In this document: piece by piece, positions 17,831 through 25,928 of the stretch
How the letters are laid out: every line of letters begins with the position of its first letter
Position numbering within the stretch: the first letter of the stretch is position 1
From: Anaerolineaceae bacterium
GTDB lineage: Bacteria; Chloroflexota; Anaerolineae; Anaerolineales; Anaerolineaceae
DNA: 42,597 nt
NCBI GenBank assembly: GCA_016841445.1
Contig: JAENZD010000004.1
Coordinates: forward strand, 166,861-209,457
Reading direction: 5' to 3'
Position numbers and translations under genes: made by a program
Notes under the pieces: generated by a model
The model's database searches: none
Seen by the model: the letters and a program-made list of their open reading frames with translations, nothing else
What the model was told of the DNA's origin: nothing

Positions 17831-19026
17831 TTTATGGCCTCCCGAACAACGTCGTCAAAACGCATCAAGCGGGTTTGAAAACCATTTTTAGCACTCGCGT
17901 AGTAGCAGGCTTTGGCGGAATCGGTTGCCATTGCACGGAACCGGCCTTTGATCGGTGCAACCACGCAGCAGGTATCGGTGGCAAACTTTGCACCTGCAGC
18001 TTCAATGATCGCGCTGTAGCCCATGCGGTCAGCTATCCCTTTCACCAGGCGGGAGGTTGTGATCCAGAATTCTTTTGTGACCTGCTTCCCTTCCAGCAAG
18101 ACTGCGATCCGCTGGATTTCACGCAAAGAAAGATGAGGGCAGCCGAGGCTGACAAAATCCACCTCCTCTGAATCAGCATTGTTCAGGCTTTGGATCGCTT
18201 GATCCAGGTCTGTGCGGTATATTGCGATGGATTCTGAAGGTGGCTCGTACAGTTCTGCTTCGGGCGTGATCCCGGGAAGATGGAAAAGTGCGACACCGCC
18301 GTAGGTGGCGATGCTGGCACATAGGGATTTCAGGTTTTCAAGGCTGGCGGTTTCAATCCCGTTGATCCAGGGTACCCGGTATCCTTTTTGGGACTGGATG
18401 CGGTCCCCGATGACCTTACCCAATGCGCCGAAATCAGGGTTGTTCTGGGGTTCTGACTTGACATCAATAGATAGTGTTGGACGCCTGTTTTCATTTAAGT
18501 GGTAGCCATAAGCTGGCGTCCGCCCTGTCAGCGCAGCTGCCAGCGCAGAAGGACCGCCCTCCCGGTTGGTGCGTGCCCCAATAACGGAATTTGCGTAACA
18601 AACTGCGCTGCTCTCCGCCCAGGCGATGTGCTCACCATAGACGGGTAGGTTGCCAAAAAGATAGGGTGTGCATGAGCAAGTTGTGACAACCCCCATCGCT
18701 TCGAAAGCATCCAGAACACGGCGTTGGTTGGCAGCAAAGTCCTCTGGGATTCCCAGGGATTGATAATTGTTGATATCCATCCCGGCCGGGTTGAGGGTGG
18801 TCAGAACTTGTGCTTTGCCTCCGCCATCCGCCATTTCTGTCAGCCATGCCAATCCTGCTTCCCCCAGGTTGTCGTAGCTAACACCTGAGATTTGGACGGA
18901 ATTGACCGGGATCATATGAGCCGCGCCGTAGATGCGCCCAAGGGTTTCAAGGATGCGCATGGCCTTTTGGGCAGAGGGACCAGATTCACCCGCTAGCAGG
19001 GATTGTTCTTCATACGTTAGATACAT
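17827..19026 (-). CDS. Phosphomevalonate dehydratase large subunit (AcnX / DUF521)
   Basis: 399 aa. The N-terminus MYLTYEEQ and the run IAWAESSAVCYANSVIGAR near 135-153 are typical of the archaeal-like two-subunit AcnX. Three Cys sites likely bind the iron-sulfur cluster: CTPYLFGN near 118, SLGCPHLS near 294 and ATDTCCV near 353. GARTNREGGPSALAAA near 151 is the substrate-loop motif. In archaea this enzyme with DUF126 gives trans-anhydromevalonate 5-phosphate from mevalonate 5-phosphate. The start ATG matches relatives exactly, yet no Shine-Dalgarno site precedes it; TACAAT lies 6 nt before the ATG, which suggests leaderless expression. Acting as a 3-hydroxyproline dehydratase is the main alternative, but no proline-related genes are near. 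Confidence 0.85.
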   Translation of the reverse strand: MYLTYEEQSLLAGESGPSAQKAMRILETLGRIYGAAHMIPVNSVQISGVSYDNLGEAGLAWLTEMADGGGKAQVLTTLNPAGMDINNYQSLGIPEDFAANQRRVLDAFEAMGVVTTCSCTPYLFGNLPVYGEHIAWAESSAVCYANSVIGARTNREGGPSALAAALTGRTPAYGYHLNENRRPTLSIDVKSEPQNNPDFGALGKVIGDRIQSQKGYRVPWINGIETASLENLKSLCASIATYGGVALFHLPGITPEAELYEPPSESIAIYRTDLDQAIQSLNNADSEEVDFVSLGCPHLSLREIQRIAVLLEGKQVTKEFWITTSRLVKGIADRMGYSAIIEAAGAKFATDTCCVVAPIKGRFRAMATDSAKACYYASAKNGFQTRLMRFDDVVREAIK

Positions 19027-19032
19027 GGGAGT

Positions 19033-19038
19033 ATTGTA
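19033..19038 (-). promoter_or_regulatory. -10 box placing the AcnX start at the ATG
   Basis: TACAAT on the minus strand, with ACTCCC as the only bases between it and the ATG at 19026. The transcript would start at or within a base of the start codon. A consensus -35 box is not evident. Confidence 0.4.
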
Positions 19039-19059
19039 ACATCAGTGGATGGTGAATGG

Positions 19060-19225
19060 AGAATTTTGAATGGTGAGTGGGATTGGTAAATCAGGCAGTT
19101 AGGTAACAGGCGATCAGGGGATCAGGAAAGCAGGTATCAGGCAATCCGGGGATCAGGAAAGCAGGTATCAGGCAAACAGGGGATTAGGAAATCAGGTTTC
19201 AGGCAAACAGGTATCAGATAATTGG
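19060..19225. repeat. Tandem 31-bp repeat within ATCAGG-rich sequence
   Basis: Three contiguous 31-bp units begin at 19117, 19148 and 19179, each starting GGGGAT(C/T)AGGAAA. The first two differ only at the last few bases; the third has several changes. Shorter ATCAGG and AACAGG motifs flank them on both sides. There are no spacers, so this is not CRISPR. The array lies just upstream of the AcnX gene. The rest of the gap to the SGNH gene (19226-19355) contains low-complexity AGCT-rich sequence at 19285-19360. Confidence 0.8.
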
Positions 19226-19355
19226 GAAATTTTGTGGCCGGCTGGTCAGTTGTTTATAGACTAGATCGATGTCTCTTTAATTTCCCTTTCAGCTTTCAAC
19301 TTTTAACTTTGAGCTGCCAACCACAAGCTTCCCGCTACCAGCTGCACGCTACGAG

Positions 19356-20378
19356 CTACTGTTCTCCACTTATGCCCCGCCACACCGCATCAATGGCCTG
19401 GAGGGCAGTCAGGTTGCGGACAGGCCAGGCCTGCTTCAAATTTCTGGGATCATCAAAATAATTTAGACCGTGGGTCAGGTGAAAGCCGTCCTCCAGTAAA
19501 CCGTGATTACTAAGGGGTTGGACGGCCAGCCAGAAATTCCACATGGGGATGTCGTATTCATAAGCGAGGTTGGCAATGACCTGGTTGATTTGATGGTTAC
19601 CTTCAAGGTTGCTGGCTTTGGTGGTGAGTATTGGAACGGCCCCAAATTCTATGACGGTATCCAGCACCTGACGCATGTATTTTTCGTAATTCTCAACCTG
19701 GTTATTGCTGCCCCAGGTTTCTTCCATGCTGATCAGGACGATGCTGGGCTGGTTCAAGCGAAGTTCACATGCCAGGGGCGTTTCAAGGCTGTCGCAGCGT
19801 TCTTTATCTGTCCAGCGGGTTGATAACACGGATGCAACGTTCATGCCCCCAGCGGTCGCTGTGCTTTCCCGTGAATATGATCCGCCGAAATGGTCGATGA
19901 CTTCCTGCAAGTAAGCATAATCAGCGCCCAGGTTGTACTGGTTCGGGTCGTCAAACATAGCCAGGAAGTAAGTGGTGATGTTTTGGCAATCCCCGATTTT
20001 CGAGAAACGGTCAGGAAAGTTACCCTTTTCCAAACCCTTCTGGTAGATCAACTTTGCATTGGCAGAAACGGTCGGTACAACCGGCCACTCCTGCCAGTTA
20101 GCCGGATCAAGACGGGTGTCTGGTGTGGGCGAGGGGCTGGGACTGCTGACCGGAGGAATCGTCTCAGTTTGGGTTGGAAAATCCGCTTCGGTAGGTGTGC
20201 TGGTTGTTCTTGGGCGGATGACTGTGAATGCAAATGGTGTTTGGGTGGGGGATGAGTTCGGTGAGCCTTCAGCAGTTGTGACTTGTGGTGTGGTTGATGG
20301 TAAAACCTGGCATGCAGTGGTCAAAAGAATATAAAACAAGGTCAGCAGTGAAAATTTAGCGATGCGAATTGAGGACAT
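19356..20378 (-). CDS. SGNH/GDSL-like lipoprotein
   Basis: 340 aa. A signal peptide ends in the lipobox LTTAC near residue 23. A Ser/Thr/Pro-rich linker to about residue 95 follows. The C-terminal globular part has features of an SGNH hydrolase: an internal VLISMEETWGSNN region near 212, the block PILTTKASN near 250 and DGFHLTHG near 302, whose His would be catalytic. The usual N-terminal GDS is not clear (GDCQN near 128 is the best candidate), so activity is uncertain. It would act at the outer face of the membrane. It lies between the UbiD and AcnX genes on the same strand but shows no evident link to isoprenoids. Confidence 0.6.
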   Translation of the reverse strand: MSSIRIAKFSLLTLFYILLTTACQVLPSTTPQVTTAEGSPNSSPTQTPFAFTVIRPRTTSTPTEADFPTQTETIPPVSSPSPSPTPDTRLDPANWQEWPVVPTVSANAKLIYQKGLEKGNFPDRFSKIGDCQNITTYFLAMFDDPNQYNLGADYAYLQEVIDHFGGSYSRESTATAGGMNVASVLSTRWTDKERCDSLETPLACELRLNQPSIVLISMEETWGSNNQVENYEKYMRQVLDTVIEFGAVPILTTKASNLEGNHQINQVIANLAYEYDIPMWNFWLAVQPLSNHGLLEDGFHLTHGLNYFDDPRNLKQAWPVRNLTALQAIDAVWRGISGEQ

Positions 20379-20484
20379 TTAGCAAGAAACCTCTATGGTT
20401 GTAGCAATAAATTACCTATAAAAATATATCTATTATCAATGTTGTCCAAAGAACTTCATTCACTTTCCAAAGTGTGTAATGATA

Positions 20485-21786
20485 TTAATCGATGAATGCT
20501 GAAAGGTCAACCGGGGGGAATTGTACTTTTTTGAATTTTTTCCCCTGTGTTTCCAATGGTGCAGTCAGATCAAACCCAACCTTACAGGTTTCATAGGTGC
20601 CCGGTTCTGCACTAGGGTCAAGCGATGAACCGCGCTCACGCCCCAGCATGATCATATCCCGGTCTGCCTGGAAACGGGTGGCCATGGCCCACTCGACAGA
20701 GAGCGGGTCGTAAATATCGATGTCTTCATCCACAACGAAGATGTGCTTGCAGGAATGGTGACCGCGGGCAGCAGCATAAATAGCTTTGACACCGTCCTCT
20801 TCGTGCTCTTTTCGGATCTTGACAATGGCATGCAGCCAGGAACAGCCCCCGGGATTGATGTTGATATCCAGGCATTTGGCGACCTTGCTGACCTCCCGAA
20901 AGATGGTGGGTTCCCGGGGCATCCCCATCAGGAGCTTGTGCTCCAAACCACCGGGCAGGAGGGCATGCCAGAGGGAGTCTTTCCGGTGCGTAATGCATTT
21001 CACTTCCAGGATGGGTTCGTTCCGGACGATATCCTGGGTTTCCGTAAGATCTACGAAAGGTCCCTCAGCATGGCGCTTATCACGATAGATGGTTCCTTCG
21101 ATCACAAATTCTGATTCAGCCGGGATCAACAGATCGGATGTGATCGCTTTGACAACCTGAATGGGCTTAAGGGCGTTAGCGATTTCGAGTTCGTTCACCC
21201 CGATCTCAACCGATGTTGCGCCAGCGATGAGAATTTGAGGAGCAACACCGACACAGATAGCCACATCCACAGCACCCAGGTCCTGCAGGAAGGTGTCAAA
21301 ATTGCGGGTTTTAACCACACGGACTGCCATTTCTGTTTTGGAAAACTGCATGCAGCGGTGGAAGTCCATGTTCTGCCCGTATTCAGGGTGGCTTGCGATC
21401 ATCACACCTGAGCTGATATATCGACCGCCATCACCTTCACAGTGGAACAGGATTGGCAGGTCGTCAAGATTGGGCTGATCGATGACCACTTCCTGGCACG
21501 GCGCATCAACCGTTACCTCGGGAGTCGTGTGATGCTTAATGGCATTCGTGAGGATAGGGATAATTTCACTCGTTGGGATCCCAAGGTAATCAGAAAATGA
21601 ACCTTTGCTGCACAGCAAGTTGCCTACAACGGGGAAAGCGGATTCGGTGATGTTGGAAAAGAAGACCGGTGTTGGCTCCAAGGCTTTGAGGATGCCGGCG
21701 GCCTGAAGGTGTAGTGAAACAGGCTTATCGATTTGAGTGACTGATTTTAGCTGCTGCAGATTGTTAAGATAGTCTCTAAAGGACAT
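20485..21786 (-). CDS. UbiD-family decarboxylase, probable anhydromevalonate phosphate decarboxylase
   Basis: 433 aa, the short form typical of archaeal UbiD proteins. Conserved segments are GGRYISSGVMIA near residue 120, QNMDFHRCMQFS near 138, AGATSVEIGVNELE near 189, EGPFVDLTETQD near 240 with an active-site Glu, and VEWAMATRFQADRDM near 370. It needs prenyl-FMN from UbiX, encoded 3 kb downstream. In the modified mevalonate pathway the UbiD homologue decarboxylates trans-anhydromevalonate 5-phosphate to isopentenyl phosphate. The company of AcnX, DUF126 and UbiX makes that the likeliest role. Other UbiD enzymes act on aromatic or polyprenyl-hydroxybenzoate acids, which cannot be excluded. 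A TATAAT box lies about 30 nt upstream of the ATG. Confidence 0.82.
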   Translation of the reverse strand: MSFRDYLNNLQQLKSVTQIDKPVSLHLQAAGILKALEPTPVFFSNITESAFPVVGNLLCSKGSFSDYLGIPTSEIIPILTNAIKHHTTPEVTVDAPCQEVVIDQPNLDDLPILFHCEGDGGRYISSGVMIASHPEYGQNMDFHRCMQFSKTEMAVRVVKTRNFDTFLQDLGAVDVAICVGVAPQILIAGATSVEIGVNELEIANALKPIQVVKAITSDLLIPAESEFVIEGTIYRDKRHAEGPFVDLTETQDIVRNEPILEVKCITHRKDSLWHALLPGGLEHKLLMGMPREPTIFREVSKVAKCLDININPGGCSWLHAIVKIRKEHEEDGVKAIYAAARGHHSCKHIFVVDEDIDIYDPLSVEWAMATRFQADRDMIMLGRERGSSLDPSAEPGTYETCKVGFDLTAPLETQGKKFKKVQFPPVDLSAFID

Positions 21787-21816
21787 ATTTTTCTCTCTTG
21801 TCAGATGTTTTTCTGA

Positions 21817-21822
21817 ATTATA
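21817..21822 (-). promoter_or_regulatory. -10 box of the UbiD gene
   Basis: TATAAT on the minus strand, 30 nt before the ATG at 21786. GAGAGA lies between as a plausible ribosome site. The -35 region is weak. Unlike AcnX and UbiX, this gene would have a short leader. Confidence 0.35.
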
Positions 21823-22034
21823 GCAGGGTTAATCTGCTTTTTTGATTGTGGGTCCGTATCAACAAAAAAATCACCAAAGTTTATAGGCAGCATGATAATC
21901 GTCTTAAGATAATGAAATGTAAAAAAACCAATTTTGGAAGGCAGTTATTGGAATTTTAATGGTATGCTCATATTCTCAAGAATTATCAAGAAATGATCCT
22001 TTGTTTTCTTTTTGATAATGACCAGGAGAACTGA

Positions 22035-23636
22035 GTGGAAAGATCAAGAATTAATCACATCAAGTTTCTTTTACAGGGGATGTGTTTGATTTTGTGTGTT
22101 TTCTTATTGATTTCCTGCATGCCGGTTTTGCAAGAAATGCCATCAACGCCGACCATAGACTTAACTCAACCGCTCGAATTGGGAAATTTTTCAGCGGAAC
22201 TGAAGGGCAAGGGTGTCCACGGGGGAATGGTGTGCATCACCTATGATGGACAGCCGGTTGATTTATTTGGATTGTCACTCAAGGCATTCATCACCCGGCA
22301 GGACAAGTATCTCGATTTTGGTATTCCTATGGAAGAGATCGATGGCGAGATGTGCTTTGAGATCACGGACTCAAAATACCTTTCTGTTAGCGCCAACGCG
22401 GATGGCGGCAGATTGATCATCCCTGAAGAACCCCTTACCATCAGGCTCACAGCTGAGTCTGAAGGAGAACGTGTGATCCTGAACAACAACCAGGAGATCG
22501 CCTTGGGAAAATATGTCCAGTTTCCTTTCATGGCGTGGATTTATCCGGAAGGTGTCCAAGCCGGGTGTGTTGCTGACTCTCATTATCGAATCGACCCTTA
22601 CACGAATAAAGAAGTCTTTTATCCGGCATGGGATATGATCCCTGAACCCACAAGGGAATACCCCACTATTGTGGGAACACCAGTGCTGGCACCCGTCGAT
22701 GGGATTTTCTATGTTTATTCGATCCCCAGTGAAGATAAAGAAAATCCTTTTGGTTTTAATGCCATCATGATCTATTCGGAAGATACAGGTTTTCTTATTA
22801 ACCTGACGCATGAGTATGACCTGCTGATGAAGGATGGAAAATGGATCATGCTGGAGGAACTGTCAGGGAAGGCGGTCAGAGAAGGGGAGCAAATCGGTAT
22901 GATAGGTCCCAAAGACTGGGGGTCAGGCATTCCGCACACGCACGTCCAGGTCACGGTTTCCTGGGTTGATATTCTCAGGACGAATTCACCAGAGACCATT
23001 TATGGCTATCTGACCAATATCAATCACCCCAATGTTGATTTCTTAATGGAAGATCTCTTTATAGACGAAGATCTCAATCATGCATTGAACAATCCCACGA
23101 ATGGATTTTCAACCTGCCAGAACTATCCATGGGGAGAAATAGATATCCCGCAGGAGCTGCCCATTTCAATCGACGGCAGCGACGAAGATTGGGTAAGTTA
23201 TCAACCCATCCTTACCGACCCAGCCGGGGATTCAATCGCTGGGGATGTGATGGATTTCACAGAGCTTTATGTCGCAGAGGATACGAACTATTTGTATTTG
23301 ATGCTGAAGGCTGGGGCGAAACCTGATTCCATCTGGGACTCCTGGTCGGCTACATTTTCTGCTGATTTGTCTGTGGAAAATCGCTGTGGGGGCACAGCGT
23401 GGGAATTTCATGTCAATTCAGACAATCCCAATGCGATTCTGATCAATCGCATGGTTGGATGTGATGGCAATATTAGTGAACAGGCATATCCCGCTGAATA
23501 CATTTGGGGAGATGTGCTGGAGGTCAGAGTTCTGCAGGCGTACTTGAGAAACCCGTCTGAGATTGAGATTTTTAATGTGAAGGGTTTCCTTCTGGAATCT
23601 GCAGATAACTATATTATGCCAGATGAAATCCGGTAG
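22035..23636 (+). CDS. Lipoprotein with M23-like domain and C-terminal beta domain
   Basis: 533 aa from a GTG at 22035, chosen because AGGAGA lies 5 nt before it. A signal peptide ends in the lipobox LISC near residue 28. Residues 195-320 look like an M23/LytM beta-barrel: TPVLAPVDGIFYVY near 215 and IPHTHVQVTV near 300, the latter with the HxH zinc motif. The upstream HxxxD pair usual in active M23 peptidases is not obvious, so the domain may be degenerate or bind rather than cut. Residues 380-530, from ISIDGSDEDW onward, resemble a family-9-like carbohydrate-binding or DOMON-type beta domain. It would act outside the cell. It is divergent from UbiD. Confidence 0.6.
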   Translation: MERSRINHIKFLLQGMCLILCVFLLISCMPVLQEMPSTPTIDLTQPLELGNFSAELKGKGVHGGMVCITYDGQPVDLFGLSLKAFITRQDKYLDFGIPMEEIDGEMCFEITDSKYLSVSANADGGRLIIPEEPLTIRLTAESEGERVILNNNQEIALGKYVQFPFMAWIYPEGVQAGCVADSHYRIDPYTNKEVFYPAWDMIPEPTREYPTIVGTPVLAPVDGIFYVYSIPSEDKENPFGFNAIMIYSEDTGFLINLTHEYDLLMKDGKWIMLEELSGKAVREGEQIGMIGPKDWGSGIPHTHVQVTVSWVDILRTNSPETIYGYLTNINHPNVDFLMEDLFIDEDLNHALNNPTNGFSTCQNYPWGEIDIPQELPISIDGSDEDWVSYQPILTDPAGDSIAGDVMDFTELYVAEDTNYLYLMLKAGAKPDSIWDSWSATFSADLSVENRCGGTAWEFHVNSDNPNAILINRMVGCDGNISEQAYPAEYIWGDVLEVRVLQAYLRNPSEIEIFNVKGFLLESADNYIMPDEIR

Positions 23637-23680
23637 GATCTTACAGTAAAGAATCCTCAACCACTTAAAAAATCTCTTAA

Positions 23681-24255
23681 GGCTTCCCTTGTGTTGACGC
23701 CTTTCTCCCCTTGTTGGCGATGGTCTCTTTTACCCCCGAAGCGCAGCGGAGAGGGACTTGACCGTGCGCCTGATACCAACACACTGGTGGGGACACCAGC
23801 TTGATTTGGAATATGTTAAGGCTTCCCCTGGGGGAAGCTGTCAGCGTAGCTGACTGATGAGGGGATTATTTTCTTCTGACAAAATTTCCAATATTCGATA
23901 AATGCAAGAAAAAATATCATTTGGTTGCTATCTTCCCGGGCGCTGCATGCAGTGCCCCTACGGGTCAACCTCTCTGTTATCATCGGTCTCCTGGCCGTGC
24001 ACCGGATGGACAACGCTGGTGAGGACACCAGCGAGAAACAACTTAATGGTTTTCTTATCCCTCATCCGTCACGCTGAAAGCGTGACACCTTCCCCCAGGG
24101 GAAGGCTTTGTATGCACAGGTTTTGACAGAGCGCTTGACAACAGAAAGGATTAATCTCTCTGATGGAGTCGGTCTCTATTACCCCCGAAGCGCAGCGGAG
24201 AGGGGCTTGACCGAGCGCCTGTTTCAACAACGCTGGTGAGGACACCAGCTTGAAC
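23681..24255. repeat. Mosaic of hairpin-forming intergenic repeats, possible MITE remnants
   Basis: The gap 23637-24287 holds no gene. An 84-bp direct repeat occurs at about 23721-23804 and 24170-24253. A partial third copy lies near 23984-24033. All three contain or end in a hairpin of the type GCTGGTG-agga-CACCAGC. Between them a second element occurs twice in inverted orientation, at 23819-23863 and 24060-24108. It carries two adjacent palindromes, CTTCCCCTGGGGGAAG and a 15- or 19-bp dyad. The inverted pair bounds about 290 bp. No transposase is present, so a non-autonomous element or a family of repetitive palindromes is the best reading. Confidence 0.75.
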
Positions 24256-24287
24256 GAAGGCGTTTCAATTTTTGGATAGGATCAGTC

Positions 24288-25682
24288 TTACGCAGATTTA
24301 TAGGCATCCAGGGTGCGCTGACGGGCGAAGCCATGGTCGACAATACGCTGGGGGTAATCACGGCCGAGTTTAAAATTGTATTTTTGCGCTACTGGCTCAT
24401 CCATTTTCCAGGGTTCATGGCGGTATTTGACCGGCAGGTCTCGCAGTTCGGGCACCCACCGGGCGATGAATTCACCATCTGGATCATGTTTTTGCCCCTG
24501 AGTGATTGGGTTGAAAATCCGAAAATAAGGGGCAGCGTCTGTGCCGGTGCCGGCAGACCACTGCCAGCCACCGTTGTTGGCTGCTGGGTCACCATCGACC
24601 AGGTTAGACATGAACCAGGACTCTCCCTCCTGCCAGTCTATGAGCAGATCTTTGGTGAGAAAGGAAGCGACGATCATCCGCCCGCGGTTGTGCATCCAGC
24701 CGGTTTCCAGCATCTGGCGCATGCAGGCATCCACAATTGGGAAACCTGTTTCTCCCTGCTGCCAGGCTATAAGGTCGTCAGCTGCAGCCCGCCAGGGGAC
24801 CGATTTGTATTTCTTCCGGAAGGGTCCTTCCAGAACATATGGAAAGTGATACAGGATCGCTGTATAAAACTCTCGCCATACCAGCTCATTTTGCCAGGTC
24901 CGGATTTCTGATCGGGTTTGGCTTTTGTTTGCTTGCATATATGCCAACTGCGCCAGGGCGAAGGCTTTACTGGGGGAAATCAACCCGAAACGTAAATATG
25001 GGGAGAGCTGGGAAGTCCCATCCAGGTCCATCCGGTCTCTGCGGCTGTTGTAGTGTTCAATACCACCGCCAGCTATGAAATCATCCAACCTGTTCTGGGC
25101 TTCTTGTAATGTTGGGGGGAAGTATTCAGGTGGGTCGGCGGAGGGTAGGTTTTCTGAGGATAGACCTTTTGGCATGGAGGGCAGTTTCTCTGGCGCGGGC
25201 AGGCCGTCAGCGGGATTAGGGAGAGGCGCTTCGTACCATTTGTTTTTGTAGGGGGTGTAGACGACATAAGGGTCACCGTCATCTTTGAGGATGGCTTCAG
25301 GATGGCGGATCACAACACCGGGGAATTCCTTTAATGAGAATGATTGCGCAATTTCGCGATCTCGCTGACGGGCAAAGGGACTGAAATCTTCATGGGTGAA
25401 GATGGCCATTTCTGGATATTGCTCATTTAAGTCGCGAAACACTTCGATGGCGGGGCCTTTCTTAACGATCAGACGGCTCCCCAGGCTATGCAGCTGTTGT
25501 TCAAGATCCGCCAGGGCGTTCAAAAGAAAAGCACGCCTTTTAGGCGCGGCATCATTCATTAATGCTGGTTCGATAATGAAAAGGGGAATAAGAAAATCTG
25601 CACCTTGACAGGCTGCCTCTAAGGCAGGGTTGTCTTGCAGACGGATATCACGCCGGATCCACCACAGGTTTAGTTTCGACAT
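24288..25682 (-). CDS. phr: Deoxyribodipyrimidine photolyase (CPD class I type)
   Basis: About 464 aa from the ATG at 25682, which has AAAGGAG 7 nt upstream; the earlier ATG at 25733 lacks one. The N-terminal Rossmann antenna domain begins LNLWWIRRDIRLQDNPAL. The FAD domain shows TGFPIVDACMRQMLETGWMH near 310-330, RMIVASFLTKDLLIDW near 333 and DGDPAANNGGWQW near 362, which include the flavin-contact and electron-transfer Trp residues. It uses blue light to split cyclobutane pyrimidine dimers. A cryptochrome-like role cannot be excluded from sequence, but the residues fit a repair enzyme. It is a single-gene unit. Confidence 0.93.
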   Translation of the reverse strand: MSKLNLWWIRRDIRLQDNPALEAACQGADFLIPLFIIEPALMNDAAPKRRAFLLNALADLEQQLHSLGSRLIVKKGPAIEVFRDLNEQYPEMAIFTHEDFSPFARQRDREIAQSFSLKEFPGVVIRHPEAILKDDGDPYVVYTPYKNKWYEAPLPNPADGLPAPEKLPSMPKGLSSENLPSADPPEYFPPTLQEAQNRLDDFIAGGGIEHYNSRRDRMDLDGTSQLSPYLRFGLISPSKAFALAQLAYMQANKSQTRSEIRTWQNELVWREFYTAILYHFPYVLEGPFRKKYKSVPWRAAADDLIAWQQGETGFPIVDACMRQMLETGWMHNRGRMIVASFLTKDLLIDWQEGESWFMSNLVDGDPAANNGGWQWSAGTGTDAAPYFRIFNPITQGQKHDPDGEFIARWVPELRDLPVKYRHEPWKMDEPVAQKYNFKLGRDYPQRIVDHGFARQRTLDAYKSA

Positions 25683-25751
25683 CAAGGCTCCTTTACGTTT
25701 AATTGTACACAAATCAGGGGAAATGGGATGCAAATATCGAAAGTTAATGAA

Positions 25752-25780
25752 GAAAGCCGCCCGTGAAACGAGCGGCTTTC
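25752..25780 (-). terminator. Terminator downstream of the 19-codon ORF
   Basis: GAAAGCCGC / GCGGCTTTC forms a perfect 9-bp stem around an 11-nt loop. Read on the minus strand it is followed by TTCATT. It lies 21 nt past the stop of the 19-codon ORF and about 70 nt upstream of the photolyase ATG, so it should end the short transcript. Confidence 0.7.
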
Positions 25781-25787
25781 GATTTTA

Positions 25788-25834
25788 GGCTACAGCACCC
25801 TTATCGAATGTTCCCGAGGAGTGGTGCTGCAGCC
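25788..25834 (-). ncRNA. 12-bp RNA hairpin overlapping the 3' half of the 19-codon ORF
   Basis: GGCTGCAGCACC (25834-25823) can pair with GGTGCTGTAGCC (25799-25788) with one G-U pair, leaving a 23-nt loop that contains the ORF's stop codon. The structure sits between the strong ribosome site and the terminator. It suggests the transcript may also work as a structured RNA, or that translation of the ORF opens and closes this hairpin. Confidence 0.5.
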
Positions 25835-25860
25835 ATGGTTAAGTAACTACTACCTATCAT
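25801..25860 (-). CDS. Candidate 19-aa small protein
   Basis: ATG to TAA gives MIGSSYLTMAAAPLLGNIR. The ribosome site AGGAGGTG lies 6 nt before the ATG and is close to a perfect match to the 16S anti-Shine-Dalgarno, among the strongest in the window. A promoter lies about 70 nt upstream and a terminator 21 nt downstream, making a complete short transcription unit of roughly 170 nt. The peptide is mildly hydrophobic with one C-terminal Arg; too short for any domain call. It could be a functional microprotein, a leader peptide, or the translated part of a regulatory RNA. I know of no named homologue. The gap 25683-26062 holds nothing else. Confidence 0.6.
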   Translation of the reverse strand: MIGSSYLTMAAAPLLGNIR

Positions 25861-25928
25861 GTACACCACCTCCTCTTTTCGTGGGATAGTGAATTCAGAG
25901 GCCAGGATTTCTTAGCCTGCTGCCTACA

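Noticed and set aside
17438-19026. AcnX/DUF126 as a hydroxyproline dehydratase
   Set aside because: Not excluded, but no proline racemase, hydroxyproline or pyrroline genes lie near, while UbiD, UbiX and a mevalonate decarboxylase do.
19117-19209. 31-bp repeats as a CRISPR array
   Set aside because: The units are directly adjacent with no unique spacers, the flanks are degenerate forms of the same motif, and no cas gene is present.
19285-19360. AGCT-rich low-complexity stretch as a regulatory site
   Set aside because: It is a drifting simple-sequence run of alternating CAGCT/AGCTAC-like words with no dyad symmetry or promoter.
23816-24126. Short ORFs of about 70 codons on both strands within the repeat mosaic
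   Set aside because: They read through palindromes and repeats and lack ribosome sites; repeated DNA explains them.
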